Origin: Acanthosepion pharaonis
Lineage: Eukaryota > Mollusca > Cephalopoda > Sepiida > Sepiidae
Assembly (NCBI GenBank): GCA_903632075.3
Contig: CAHIKZ030005207.1
Coordinates: forward strand, 1,062,001 to 1,126,000
Length of the DNA stretch: 64,000 nucleotides
Direction of reading: 5' to 3'
Shown: piece by piece, positions 22,151-34,581 of the stretch
Position numbering within the stretch: position 1 is the stretch's first letter
Layout of the letters: each line of letters starts with the position of its first letter
Made by a program: the position numbers and the translations under genes
The notes under the pieces: generated by a model
Database searches by the model: none
What the model was told of the DNA's origin: nothing
Seen by the model: the letters and a program-made list of their open reading frames with translations, nothing else

Positions 22151-22975
22151 AGATACATGGTCGTCTAAACGTATATCACGCATGGCACAAAACTGACTAA
22201 TTAATAAAATGGAACGGAAAAAGCATGATGGAAAAACGATTTAATTTTTTTCTTAAAATTGTATCGAATTATTTAAACAAGTGGAGCATCGTAAGAATTC
22301 GTAGTTGTATTAATAATAATAAACATTAGAAAATTATTTAAGTTTTTGTCATCGCCAGTTATATGTAGTTTTGTCCGGAGTAGGAAATTCAAGTGAACTT
22401 AAAATAAGAAATATGTAAAATATAGACAGAAAAAATTTTAGAAGATAGTCTTTCTGAAAATCTTTGTACAGAAATTTTAGAGAGGTAAGTATTTCTATGA
22501 CTTTTCTCTGATCGTAGAACTGGTATTTGACTTGTAATACAAAAGGTGAAAAAAATCACTGTCTTTATCGCACTGCCAAACTAAATATCTTTGTTCGGTT
22601 AATCCTTTTCGACGGAAAGTTGAACGTCTTCACTGATTGGTTTTAACGTGTTTATTTGTATTTCTGTGTATATATGCATTTTTCTATCTCTTCTGTGAAA
22701 AAGAAAACACGTCTCTGATTTCGTTCATAAATGAATAAATGGCTGAATGAATGACGAAAGGGAAAATAAAAATATTGCTTCATCTGCCGTTGGTTATTAT
22801 ATACGATGTATACCTTGTAAATAGTGATGACGACAGCGAATTTGAGTGTATGTGTCTTTTGCCTTGTGTAGACACTCATCAAGTCCATATTCAGAACGGG
22901 AGACTCCCCTGTGACGAATTCTCTTTCGGAAGTATAAAAGAGCGGAGGACTCTGGAAAACGAACCAGACTGAGAT
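22151..22975. other. Unannotated sequence
   Basis: No repeat or gene was recognised. The 172-codon minus-strand frame that overlaps it (22652-23170) is F/S/R-rich low complexity generated by the adjacent purine block. Confidence 0.45.
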
Positions 22976-23740
22976 GCAGGAATCGGACGAATGAGAAAGA
23001 AAGAAAAGAGTTGTGAAAAGGCGGAATGAGGAAAAAGAAAAAAAAAAGAAACCTGTTTCGAAATGGTACTGAAGAGTTACAGGATGACTGGGAAATAAAA
23101 ATGGAAGGATAAAGAAAAGGTAACGAATATGGAGTTTAAAAAAAAATAATTCAAAAAGAAAAATCGTCATCTAGAGGAAATAAGTAAAGGAAAACGAAAG
23201 AAAAATACAACAATAAAATTTGAAATGGCAGGAAGATAGATAATTTGAGAAGGAAAGGGATTGGAGCAAATGCTGATTGAAATGTTATCAAAGAGAATGA
23301 GAAGAAAGAAGGCAAGGTTAATGGTAGATAACTACAGGGTAAAGGTAGACATGTTTCAAAATGGATATAGATGGAAAAAATGTAAGGGGTGGAGGAAGAT
23401 AAAGTGCTAAAAAGTTACAAAAAAAACCCTACTAAATAGAAAATCCGAGTTTTAAAGAGGAAAATGTCGAATTGACGAGAGCAATAGAGAAAAGTGAAGA
23501 AAGATAAAAAGAAATAAGAACTCTGTCGGTAGAGATTTTCAATATCTAACGTGAGGAAGAAATGTACTATCGGTAATGAAAAATCAGATTGCGGAGAAAA
23601 GAAAAATTACAACAAATAGAGAAAGAGAAACACTATAGAAAGACAGACAAAACAAGGAATGGGATCAAGTTTATAAAAACTGAAGAAAGAAACAAAAAAA
23701 AATCTGACGGTAGGAGAGGTCTGCTAGAACGTTTGAATAA
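22976..23740 (+). repeat. Purine-rich (GA) strand-asymmetric block
   Basis: For about 760 bases the plus strand is dominated by A and G (AAAGAAAAG, GGAAAG), with little C or T. Open frames here are K/R/E-rich on plus and F/S-rich on minus and are not credible genes. It is not a simple tandem repeat. Confidence 0.75.
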
Positions 23741-24640
23741 TTTTTTTTCGTGTATGCACATAGAATCTACGAATGTAAAGATTGTTGGTTGTTGACGAGA
23801 TGGCTGGGTAGGTGGCCACTTTCTTTTTATTCGATTCTCTATCCGTCATCATTGTCACCACCTTCCCGATCCACCCACAAAGCCAGACTTCATTCACTAT
23901 TTCTGCTTCGTTTGGCTTCTAAACAAACACAAGACAAGCGAACAAATAAACAGGCATCGTCTGAAAAGCGGAATACTGGATATGCCTGATTTTGGTGACG
24001 TGATCAGGATTGTACCGACACGTTGCTCCAAGATGGGCTGAGATTTCTTGTCTTACTGGCTTTCATATGTGACTTTCCGGCTTTTTTATTCGGTGCTCAG
24101 TAGGGAAAAAGCATCCACAAAATTGGCAGCAACTCTAGCCTCGTTTTTTCTTTTTTCTTTTCATTAAGTGAGAGTCGTTGAATGCGGAAACGGTTTAAAA
24201 GAAAAAAAAATGATTGTATACTTTAATGTAACTACTAAATAATAATAAAGATTGGATGAGAAAGTTTTCTTCCTTTTACTAATAAAATTGATATCTTATT
24301 GAGAATACTTGGACTGGAGAAAGGACTTGTTAATTAAGATTGAAGCATAAAATAAAAACGCAAATGCCGTTAACCTTTTGAAATAGCTGAAGACAAAAAA
24401 TAAAATCTGGCGAGTGTCGAAAGGTAAAAACTTAAAATATAAGAAGCGAGATACGAAAGAAAACAGAAGGTAGCGACAATATAGGGAATAAACAAATAAA
24501 AATAAAATCTCCCCTTACAAAAGGGGTGGGTAGTCGCGTATTCATGAGCATCAGTGTCGTTGTCATTTGTATAGACGGTGTTGTAAAATTACCGCAGAAA
24601 ATTCCCCGTGGAGCACAATTCTTGATGTTTCATTAATCTC
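23741..24640. other. Unannotated sequence
   Basis: Mixed composition with fewer homopolymers than its surroundings. The 79-codon open frame at 23750-23989 has no recognisable domain. Confidence 0.4.
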
Positions 24641-24654
24641 CTTGCGTTGTGCTC

Positions 24655-24925
24655 GATTTTGGCCAAAGTCTATTGGCCAGACGAGAATCACGTGCCGGAC
24701 AGTGAATTCGCTAAGCTAATGGCAAAGCACGACTCCAGGACGAATTGGTTGCTAGGCAACAGTCTGTCTCCGGAAGCTGCCTTCATCCCAGTTCAGCCGA
24801 ATCAGAAGAGAAAATAGATAAGGAAATAGACGTTTTCAATACAGAGGAATGAAAAGAAAAACCTCCTTCCCGCTGTTATAGTGACGGGTAGGAGAGTAGC
24901 GTAAAGGATCATGGGTAATGTCGGC
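24655..24925 (+). promoter_or_regulatory. Candidate regulatory cluster (X-box, E-box, CCAAT)
   Basis: Within about 100 bases there is an inverted TGGCCA pair with a reverse CCAAT (ATTGG) at 24659-24679, a CACGTG E-box at 24689-24694 and GTTGCTAGGCAAC at 24748-24760. The last is a perfect palindromic X-box of the type bound by RFX factors. The stretch is more GC-rich than its neighbours and contains no repeat seen elsewhere. No TATA box or start exon could be defined, so promoter versus enhancer, and even functionality, is inference. Confidence 0.35.
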
Positions 24926-26999
24926 TTGCTTAATTTGAATACCTTCCATCAGTTTCTCTGCGTTTTTGTTTGTTGTTTTTTTCCCCAAAGTAATATCTGT
25001 AGAAGTTCATAGGTTTATTTATTTTATTAATAATACTTTTAATTTTCCACTCACCCTGTTTGTACATTTCTAAATATTTTTAGAGAGAAGCTCGCCTCGC
25101 ATTGGTAATATTGAGTGAACGTTTTTCTCGACGAGATAATATTTAAGACATAGGAAGATAATACCGTTTTAAAAACCTACATAAATTTAGGTGAATACGC
25201 ACAGAAAAGAAGGTTAGATATGATCGGATATCGATCTAGTAAAAGAAAAAAATAAATTATCAGCGGGTTTCGTTGTGGCTTCATTTGCACAAGAATAGGG
25301 GAAAGTACCAATAAGCGTAAATTAACTCCTGAACTAGCAGAAATTTCCGTCATTCGCATTTGAGAATTTGAACAGTAATGACGAAATTCTCATTAACCAC
25401 ATTTAAAAGAAATGTCTCAGTTGAGTTTTTAAATTTCCTCACCTCAACTTTCGTCCTCACCGCAAGACGAGTATGCAAATGTGGTTATTTTAAAAAAATA
25501 ATTCTGGTTTTTCTCAAGCCAACCGTACTTTTTGGCTAAAATAGAATTTAAATAGCATTTTTCTTTTATGAACTAGATAAGTAAAATTATGAGATTTCTT
25601 TGAATTAAAAGAAGTTTTGTAACTTGCATTTGATTTCTATGAAATAGACTTTAACAAATTTATCTACTACATTATAAAGATTAGCCAATGCTAAACATAT
25701 AGTTTGAAACCTCTGAATATATAGCATAGTTCAGATAATGTAAACAAAAAGATTAACTTTAGCATCTCGGATTCTTGACTTGGGCAATATGTGACAACTT
25801 CGACCAAATATATATTTCTTGTAACAAAACTGACAACACCAGCCAAGAAAATAGCTCCCCTCCTGTCACATAAACCAGAAAATACATTTGGCTATAATCT
25901 GAAAGCCCGTAAAAATAAAAAAAATGTGAGGATAGAATCGTAATAAACTAGAATGCAAATTGATGTCCTTAAATCTTGACCAAAATAACATAGAATAATC
26001 AAATGATGAAATCGTATCTGTAGCAGAAACACATCATATTCCAAGAATAATTAAACAGAAAAAGATTCTCTGGTAAGACGACAATCCTTATTAGAAAAGA
26101 TTGACAGAGAAATAAGCGAAGAAAATGGAAGCGTGGGAGGGGGACTAAAATAAAATAAACTAGTTAATGTATTGACAAACCGATATCGTTCAGAAAATAG
26201 GTAAGTATATCAAAACAGGTTTAAACTTCCTCGCAACCAATGCTTGCAATCAGTTTCTTCTCACTGACTGTCCGACACGTGTATCAGTCAAAAGTTTGGG
26301 TTTTTTTTCTATTTCTCTACCGTTCCAAAAAAAGAAAAAAGTACATACGACCCTGGATCTCTTTGCCCTTTGCGGTAGATCACTACAATAAGCAAAATAA
26401 CGAAGCCGAACAACAGAGACAACGTGTTGGAAATGTGAAGAAAAATGAAAATTCATGACGACACCTTACAACAGAAACCAAAGAAGTAATGTCCTGGTTT
26501 TAACAGAAGTTACATTTCAGTCGTTGTCACTCTAAGCTGGAAGAGGCAAGCTAAAATAGAACATAGGGCGATATAAACCGGTCATTAAACGTAAACAATA
26601 ATGAACCTCCTGATGAGTAAATCGAGTAAGCTATAAAACGCTAAAGAATAATAATGCATCACTTGACAATGAGATTGAATTTTCGAAGATGTTATATAAT
26701 TCATCCGAATTTTACAAGTTTCTCAATTTCACGAAATCTGTAATCAGAAGCGAATAGTGAAGTATATTGCACATTAATAGACCACACAAACAAAAAATGT
26801 GGTCTTAAAGGCCCTTACAGATACAGAGGTACCTCAGTTAGATACATTATGATGAAAGCCTTTTTTAAAACTACGTTTTCACCATTCTGTGAAAATGAAC
26901 TCCTCATAACCCAAATTAGCTTTTGTTCTAGGAAGAGATGTAATTATGCCATATGTCATGAAACCACTCTAAGAAATTTCTTGTTTCTCCAACAGAAAA
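24926..26999. other. Unannotated sequence
   Basis: AT-rich, with only short open frames. The opposing frames at 26240-26458 are K/N-rich or F-rich low complexity. Nothing is supported. Confidence 0.5.
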
Positions 27000-27049
27000 T
27001 TGTTTACTTGCTATATTGATCACACACCATCAATAGGAATATTTTCTAA

Positions 27050-28155
27050 TTTATGAGAAACAGCTTTCCTAGCTGTGACTCAAGTGGATGCCAAGATCTA
27101 ATAGAGAAACTACAATGTCATACATGGCTGGCGAGTACCTCAATACCGAAGAATCTGAAACTTCATCAGAAGTACAAGGAGAAAATGAGACCCCGCAATC
27201 TATTTAATCACGTCCTAGACGATACTCTGCGCGTATACAAGCACAGATGTGAAGAGATGATCATTTCAGTATTCCATACCACATCCCAAATGAATGTACT
27301 AAGAAAATAAAGCTGTTCTGCTTTTCTCCAGAGAATAATGTGCTGACTGATGGTGAGGGGGATAAAGATGATCTTGAACGGAAAGTATTCTAAATAGAGT
27401 AAGAAATGGGCCCCCCAAGATAAACCTTTCAAAACGGAAACTCTGATCAGAAATTTCGATGAAAGCAGATATGGCACATACCCTGAATTCATCCTAAAAA
27501 TTAGAATGTAGAATAAATAAATACCAAACACTTAAAATACCTCGTCATATGGATGTTATAACAAATTAATTATAGGAGATAAGGAAATTGAACAAAGAAT
27601 ATGCTCTGCTAAGTATAGTTTCGCCCAACGCATCAAATTGCTACAAAACCAAAACATTAACGTAAAAACTCGTCATGTTCTTAAGTCTCGTCAGATTGAG
27701 ACTTTCATATAGATGCCGTGCATGGTACCAAACTCGTTTTAACTAATTAGTTGTATATAATCACTTTCTCAAATTAGTGGTTAAAATGGTTTCGAACGAA
27801 TCAAGTCTGTAGATTTTAGTTAGGATCATCTATCTTAGAGCCTCGTACAATGACGCTTCAGAATCACGAAGAACTAAACCAATTAACAGGAATCAGTTAA
27901 AGTCTTTAAACAGCAGCAGCAAATAAAATGGATAGCACGCGAAGCTCAAAGAGAAAATGACATAATAAAGATGTTGACGTTCTACAATATTTCGAATAAA
28001 AATTTAGGAAGCCCCCATCAATACTGGAAAGGGCGAAAGATTATAACACTGGAAACGTATTTTGAAGAAAACTTGTTTTAAGAGAAAGATTCTATAAATT
28101 TCAATCAAAGGTAGCATTGGCAACTTAATCACTGAATATCGAATGTTCACTTTTT
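27050..28155 (+). pseudogene. LINE C-terminal remnant (QLKWI family), copy 1
   Basis: An 85-codon open frame at 27053-27310 precedes a decayed stretch. From 27865 that stretch reads 'NHEELNQLTGIS', then a QQIKWIAREAQREND-like segment and 'SPHQYWKGRKIITL' or, in another frame, 'PPSILERAKDYNTG'. The same succession (QQ(L/I)KWI, K.LGSKLPSILER, a short Phe-rich end) is found at 52380 and 59330. It is the C-terminus of a LINE protein after the RT domain. Frames change repeatedly and stops are frequent. Whether 27053-27310 belongs to the same element is inference. Confidence 0.6.
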
Positions 28156-28249
28156 AGAAAAGGGATTAACATTTACCATTCAAGTAGTCGTTTTTTTTTT
28201 GTTTTTTTTTTAACCGAATTCATTTATCAAAATCATCTTTTCTGTACAG

Positions 28250-29300
28250 TCGACTAAAATAATTTCATGAGATAACATTCGCATTTTTCGTCTTTTTGAA
28301 TGGTAAGGAAGAATATTTCATAATTTTCCGGGTCATATTCCTCCCCTTATTGTCACAATCCCAATTTCTCCCCACTTCTGAATGGTAACATAATTGTTTA
28401 TTTGGTCTATCACCATCCTGTATCAATGTCGGAAGGTCGTTAAGGTGGCATAGCATAGCTGGCCAATGAAGGTGATTTGTGAGCGGCCAACATGTCTTGC
28501 TGCATGGCTAGGTGTCCAGAGCAATAGACCACTCATGAGTTCGTTTTCCACGCCAGCAGTGTCCTGAAAAGTACATTCTTTATAGAAGATATCTGGGATG
28601 GGTCCCTCGGGCTGTGATATAGTTGGATGTTGTCTCCAAGACATGTAAAGCATAGCTTCCAATATCCGAATGTTGGTTTCATCAATCTTAGACTCCGGGG
28701 CTTTAGTTAAGGTCCAAGCAGTAGCATTATATATTAACACTGCCTCTACATTAGCTCGAAAAAAGTCTCCGCTTGAGGTTTTCTGGTAGATTTCCAGATT
28801 ACATCCATTTTCTTCAAGGTAGCCCAGACTTTAGCTATGCGAATTTTCACATTTCAGTAAAATTTATTTCGCTTAAGTATGTAAAAGATTCGAAAGATTT
28901 TATTGATTCACCCGAGATAATTTGCATTGAGCTTTGCTGATTGAAGCCTATGAATTTAGTTTTAGAGACATTGGCATAACCCAACATCGTTGGCAGCATT
29001 TTCTTGATTTAGGAAAACTGTGACATTACTAATGATGCCTGCAATAATACCCAAGTCATTTGCAGCGACAATATCTATCAATTTTTTTGCAAGGTATCTA
29101 CTTGAGTCTTGGTGATAAACTAAAACCTAGGTGATGTTTATCGAGGGAATTTCTCAATACGTAGTGAAGCGTGATAACAAAGAAGGTGCAAGATTGTAAC
29201 CCTGAAGGACGCCAGCTTTGATGTCTAAGAAACTAGTTTCTCCGTCTGGGTATCTAACCAAAGATTTGGCATTTTTGTGTAGCATAATTATGTCAGTTAC
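28250..29300 (-). pseudogene. LINE reverse transcriptase remnant, minus strand
   Basis: In translation order on the minus strand, 'SLVRYPDGETSFLDIKAGVL' followed by QGYNLAPFLC matches RT motif B/4 (the usual V.QGD.LAP.LF). 'LGYANVSKTKFIGFNQQ' follows, then 'ATAWTLTKAPESKIDETNIR', 'EAMLYMSWRQHPT', 'LLLWTPSHAARHVGR' and 'LNDLPTLIQDGDRPN'. The last four form the characteristic post-RT region of a LINE protein. The YADD box is not legible near 29060 (LQMTWV). At least three frameshifts and several stops make it dead. It belongs to a different family from the LWRAMI-type LINE. Confidence 0.82.
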
Positions 29301-29369
29301 TGTCTCAAATTAGTAAGCTTTCCCCATTATTTTCGTTCACTAATTGTTTTAGTTCATTCTTGATTCCAG

Positions 29370-29480
29370 AATCCTACCGGATTATCCGTTTTTTTTCCGG
29401 ATCAGCAGAAGTCAAGTAATAACAATTCAATAGTACGCGTCTGATTCACTAATTATGTATCTTTCGTATCTCTGCAGCAG
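29370..29480 (-). repeat. LTR-like dispersed repeat, copy 2 (partial)
   Basis: It aligns with 19860-19975: 'GGATCAGCAGAAGTCAAGTA', 'TAACAATTCAATAGTACGCG' and 'ACTAATTATGTATC' correspond block for block. The rest of the 19860 repeat is absent. Confidence 0.6.
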
Positions 29481-31190
29481 CATCGACTATCAATTGAGTG
29501 ACCGTGCACCATGCATAACGCCCCCCCCCTGTGGCTAACTGATAAATTAGTTTGGAAATCGCAGGACATTCAGATACTTGCTTGTAATTAATGCCCGGAT
29601 TAAAAGAGCTATCAGATCATCGGTAGCCGTAGAATCGGTGGTGCATATGTACTTACAAATGAAATTCCTCTCCTGGGACTCAAGTCTCACACCTTTGGGA
29701 CGTACTCGATTTTATGTTACGGTTTTTTTTTTTCTCTCTCAAACGTAGTCACTAATATAGGCTCACTCACACTGTCACTGGATGAGTTCAGCTTGATCAA
29801 ATATTGCCAGATCCTAGCGGTTCCTCTTACTAATTTTGATTTGTTTTCATTGGGAAATATTTAACTGAAATCAGTTAAACTAATTGAAATCGTGTGGGTA
29901 ATATTCTTTTTCCATTTGGTAAAGATAGACAAACTTGCCGGCAATAAAACAAGTTTCAAGAGGACGGTTTTTCCTATTACACCGGTGATTTAACTACTTT
30001 CACTCCTAAAAAAAAAAAAAAGCGGTGATTATAATTTGAATAAAACCTAAACACATGAAAGTGAATGTTTCTTGCTCTTGATAATTTATAACAAAAATAT
30101 TAAACCCTATTTATTAGACTGTTGATTTACAAGAATTTTATATTTCCATATCGAACTAATACAGTATTTGTTTTACCAATCTATCAGGAAATATATATGA
30201 AAACAATTTTATTTGTAAACATTAAAATATGTGTACAGTATAAGGAAATCCTTATTAACCATTTTATCAAATTTGTATCAGCTGGCAATTAGTCGATTAG
30301 TTTAAATAATATAGTTTAAATAAAAAAAATCTAATAGTGTTTATTATTTTTGTTAATTCTCAAGTAGAAGGAAAATGTAAATTCACTTTCATATGTTCAA
30401 TTTTTATTCCAATTGTAATCATCGCCTTTTAAAACAAAAATTGACGGAGATTGAAGATAGTTAAAAACGCGGTGTCATGAGAAAAATTGTCCTTTGACAC
30501 TCCATCAGCTTACGGGCATGTTTTCCATGTTTTCTTTTTTTTCTTTTTTCTTTTTTTTATCGTCAAACACTCCTAACGAATAAATAGAAAACGCAGTGTG
30601 ATATCTAGTTCTGTTAGAGGTGGGTCATTTGCAGTTTTTAAACGCTTTGATCATCCATGAAAGCAGGCCGACAGAAAGCGGAAGGGCAATAGATTCTTAG
30701 CATTCTTTTTATAGAAAAACAGATATAGCTATTTGACATGTTAATTCAGCGTATATAACATCCAGCTTGATAACAGAACATGTAGCCGGTTTCTTTTCTC
30801 TCTCCCCCCTTCTCATTCTTAGGGTTAAGATATGTTCAGCTAAAAGGATAAAGAAAATTAGATTGTGAGGAGAAAAGGAACGCGAAAGACAGTAGTTAGG
30901 ATATCTGACGATTTTTTAAATAGCTGTTGAGGTTTATGACACATGACAATGACGTACATTCTCTGTAGAAGAGTAGATAATCGGGAAACGCTGATATAAG
31001 TATAAACCGTTTGTATTGATATAGTGTGACGTTTCCAGAACATGAAAAAGGAGCTTAAGTCACCCTTAAAAGTGAATTACAAGCATACTAACCCAAACTC
31101 TAAATCTGTGCGAGGTGACTCCTGAATATAATTTGCTGGTGCAGTTTGAATGTGGGTGAAGGTCCCGGGGTGAAACAAAACCAGTATTCG
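29481..31190. other. Unannotated AT-rich sequence
   Basis: No gene or shared repeat was recognised. Confidence 0.5.
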
Positions 31191-31194
31191 AACT

Positions 31195-31620
31195 TTTCTG
31201 TTAATTAACCCCAAGATAAATTTATATTTAGTAAAATTAAAACCAAATCATTCCATAACGAGGCCCCTGCATTTTACTCTGGTTGGGTTGACTTTTACAG
31301 TCACCCGAAATATGGTCGACTCGTGTGCGCTATTTCTATGTGTGGGGATTCCGTTCGAGCTCACTCCAATAAATGATCCAAAAACATTTTTAATTTTCTG
31401 AAATTGTGAAAAGTTCCTTATAAGTACTTTGAATATCATCCGCACTTACGAAATGTGAATAACTTGATGATTTCTGGTAATTTTTCCATTCTGAATGTTG
31501 GAGTTTAAATTTTAAAAGCGTGCCAGATGTTTAATAATAAAAAAGAAACAAATTTTGATTTATTTCTTGGTGAATTAATATTTGCGTTAAGTAACTTTAC
31601 ATTATTTGGGGGGAATTAAA
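31195..31620 (+). repeat. Dispersed repeat D1, copy 2
   Basis: It aligns with 1700-2075 over its length, with a roughly 60-base insertion after the 'CCATTCT' block. It is non-coding and of unknown class. Confidence 0.7.
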
Positions 31621-32065
31621 AGAAAAGACCCAGTCTTTATGAATACACTTTTAATCACTTAAAATTATTACTTCTGATTGATTATCCCTATATTATACTC
31701 GTTACAGCATGAAGGATTCTGATTTTTGCTTTCTTCGAGGTAGCCTTACTATTTCAAAGTATGATTCCTTCTAACGAAACATAAGATATTTAACATGGGT
31801 CAATAAATGACAGTACCCCCCTCCAAAAAAAAAAGACGAACACAACTGAATTGGTTGTGCATGAGGTTGTAGATATTTATCGAACTGAGCTCATTCCTAC
31901 GTAGATTTGTAGAGCGTCTAGTAGGAATCATTCGCTAACGACGGTATAAAAGATTTCGATGCTGTCCTTTCACCAGAAGTTGGTACTGTAGAATATGTAT
32001 TGGCACTAGTTTGCCCTTGATGACACTTTTTTTGAAAGTTTTGGGTTTCCATGTAGGATTTTTTA
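31621..32065. other. Unannotated sequence
   Basis: Nothing recognised. Confidence 0.45.
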
Positions 32066-32165
32066 ATTTACATAATTTACATTGTTCGGACTATTGTCCT
32101 CTTTGTCATATTCACGTTTCGGCTATTGTACGCTCCGTCCTTCTTCAGGTGATATACATTGGAAT
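32066..32165 (-). mobile_element. R2-type repeat fragment, minus orientation
   Basis: The reverse complement carries 'ATCACCTGAAGAAGGACGG', then GCCGAAACGTG and 'AATAGTCCGAACAATGTAAA', the 3' half of R2. The ribozyme-like stem is damaged (GGAC versus AGCC). It faces the plus-oriented R2 fragment at 32735. Confidence 0.75.
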
Positions 32166-32384
32166 TTTCGAATCGAAAACCGACGCAGACTTACGACTCG
32201 TCTTTTCAGGGCTTGGCAGCAAAAATTGCGGTCAATTCAAGGAGACCCAGTTTCGTCGCAAAAAAAAAAAAAGAAAGAAAAAGAAAAAAAGCGAGATACG
32301 CCCTTGCCGGAGGAAAAAAATATCCAGTACAACCGTTAAATAAAACAAAAGCTGCAATCCGATATCTCCCAGTGGCACGGGGCC

Positions 32385-32735
32385 TTTAACAGAATTACTG
32401 ACGAAAACTGGAAGAGAATCCAGCATGTTCTGGATAAATCCTTCAGACACGAATTTGATGCAGTCAAGGCCTGACAAGTACAGATATTAAACAGACTGAA
32501 AGATCAGAAGGCGATGCACAAGGTCCCTCACCTCCTTGTGAAGGCAGTCATCAATATCAGTCAACACCAGCTGAGTATCTCTGAGTAGTCGGTATTGAAC
32601 AAGGGTCTCAATTTCGCAACTACCATCAGGCGAATACCATACTTGGACATCATTTCCCGAATCCAGGAACATTCCTCAGGCTCAAGTGGGTGAGCTAAGA
32701 TGGAAAGTGAGACAGATACTGGAGAAAACTAAGCC
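32385..32735 (+). pseudogene. Penelope-like element N-terminal ORF remnant
   Basis: The plus-strand reading frame gives 'LTENWKRIQHVLDKSFRHEF', then 'VKAVINISQHQLSISE', one in-frame stop (TAG), and 'SVLNKGLNFATTIRRIPYLD'. The succession 'N.S...L...E..VL.KGLNFA.TP.RIP' is the conserved N-terminal lead-in of Penelope-like and related reverse transcriptases. The RT domain itself is missing. The fragment lies between inverted R2-type pieces (32066-32165 and 32735-32855), as coding DNA between inverted pseudo-LTRs would. The identification rests on motif memory. Confidence 0.6.
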
Positions 32736-32855
32736 GCCCAGATCAAATATAATGGCCGAAATATTGTGAATATCACAAAAATGGACAACACTCCGAACAA
32801 TGTAAATAATTTAAATAGTTAAAATACCTCATCTCAGAAATATAGGCAGGAGTTT
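32735..32855 (+). mobile_element. R2-type repeat fragment, plus orientation
   Basis: 'ATGGCCGAAATATTGTGAAT', 'CCGAACAATGTAAATAATTT' and the tail 'CCTCATCTCAGAAATATAGG' match the 3' third of R2. The CUGANGA half is absent. Confidence 0.75.
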
Positions 32856-33585
32856 TTAAATAAATCGTCAGTTCAATTGAGATAACTGTAATACAGCAAA
32901 AGTTTAAACCTAAGCAATAAAAACTCCACTCGTTATACAAACTGGTATAGTCAGACCATTCCGTTTTAACGCGCTTTAAACTGATAAAATTATTGATATT
33001 ATCTTTGCTTGATCTGGTACAGAAAGTTGGCCGCCCAGTGAAGGTTTAAACTCTGTACTGTTGTCATGGTATTGGTAAGCGTTGCTTTCCGGGAAGTCAC
33101 CGGTCAAGATGTCTTCATTAAAATGAACAAACAAATTGTTTTCACTGCATGAACCACATGCTTCGAGGAAAAAGAATCAGTTTCACAAATATTTGCTGTA
33201 TAGAATAAAACCGATCTGAAGATTTGAAGGGGTCACTTTAACATCTTTCATCTCTTTCGACTGGTTTCAGGAGAGGGTGTTAGATTACCAAAACGAAGGG
33301 AGTTAACTCATGGCTGTAACTTTCTTGCAGTCATTCATCCTCTTGTTGGGTGACCAAATGTTGGCTATTCGTTGATTACAATAAAATATTCTTTACACGT
33401 TTTAAGTTCTTTGTGACGAAACACTGACTGATCTCTGATTAGCAAAATCCATATGGAAAGCTTAAAAATGTCAAAATTAATTTACCGATGAAGCATTCAA
33501 AGAGTTACTGTTTTAACAGTAAATTTTAAAGATTTTTTGCTCAGAAATATGTTTAACTGAACTTGGAAGGGATCCTATTCCAATA
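32856..33585. other. Unannotated sequence
   Basis: Nothing recognised. Confidence 0.45.
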
Positions 33586-33589
33586 GTCT

Positions 33590-33715
33590 TTCTAGTTAAG
33601 AAAAGGTGTCCGAAATGGGTAAGATGGCGGAAAGACAAACATTGCTAAGTTCTACAGATATAGGTAATTGTGGAGAGCCATGATTTCCAACATCCTGAAG
33701 GGACGCAGCAGATTT
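33590..33715 (+). pseudogene. RTE-like LINE 3' end
   Basis: The frame reads approximately 'GKTNIAKF', then 'LWRAMISNILKGRSR', matching the conserved C-terminus of the LWRAMI-type LINE, followed by a T-rich run. The element is strongly 5' truncated. Confidence 0.65.
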
Positions 33716-33829
33716 TTTTTTTAAATGTATTATCCTTATTTGAGAAAGTTATAACACCCAAAACAAAACTACTTTGATTTAATTACGATAGAGAACCTAT
33801 TCTGCCTTCCATCAGCATGGCTGATACCA

Positions 33830-34530
33830 ACCTCTCCCCCCTTGTAATCCCTTTGCATCTTCTTGGGCTCAATGACTTGAAGTAAAGTGATCATATTGAA
33901 TCACTTGTTCGGTCTACTGCTAGGAAAGTTGACTGTCTTGTGCTAGACAATTTTTCTCGTCAGAATCCATATAGGATATGTATAAATCTACCGTTCATCC
34001 GTGCATTGAATATTGCTGCCATATTTGGTCTGGTGCTCCTACTATATATCTTCAGATTCTTGGCAAAATCCGAAGGAGGATCGATAATGTTATCCGTCCG
34101 GACTTGGAATCTCGACTTAAGCCACTTTACCACCGGCGTGACATTGTTGTGTCTATTCTATAAATATTTTCATGGTAATCGTTCTAATGAGTTTCCTCCT
34201 TTGTTGAATAGTTTCGTATTCATATTTGTAAATACTCATTGGGGCTATGTTTTAGAATTGTTGTTTTTTATTCCCCCCATAGACAATGAATTGTAAATAT
34301 GGGGACTAGTTAGTATTTTCATAGAGACAATAAGGTATTATGGTGGATGTAGTAAGAAAGGTACGTTTGAATGTGTTGTTTTGGTGTAAGGAATATTGTT
34401 TGTATGATTGGGTCAGTATTTGCGGCTAGCTAAGTTATAGTTAAGACAGAAGAAGACCGTCTTTTCCCAAATCCCCACTTCGGCCATGTGCCACATTTTT
34501 GTATATAATAGAATAAATATTGCTTTCCTC
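33830..34530 (+). pseudogene. LINE RT C-terminal remnant and 3' UTR
   Basis: One frame reads 'HIESLVRSTARKVDCLVLDN'. After a frameshift another gives 'YKSTVHPCIEYCCHIWSGAP' and then 'IRPDLESRLKPLYHRRDIVV' and FYKYFHG. This is the thumb/C-terminal region common to non-LTR RTs (IYK..IRP..EY...W.GA). A 3' UTR-like stretch follows, ending 'CTTCGGCCATGTGCCACATT' with an AT-rich terminus near 34525. That tail resembles the SINE tail at 41641. There is one clear frameshift. Confidence 0.78.
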
Positions 34531-34581
34531 ATTTGTGCCTCGAATGCATGAATTCAAGCGTATTACTATATAGACTGGCAA

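Noticed and set aside
22652..23170. 172-codon minus-strand open frame
   Set aside because: F/S/R-rich composition produced by the purine-rich strand bias; no domain, signal peptide or splice context is convincing.
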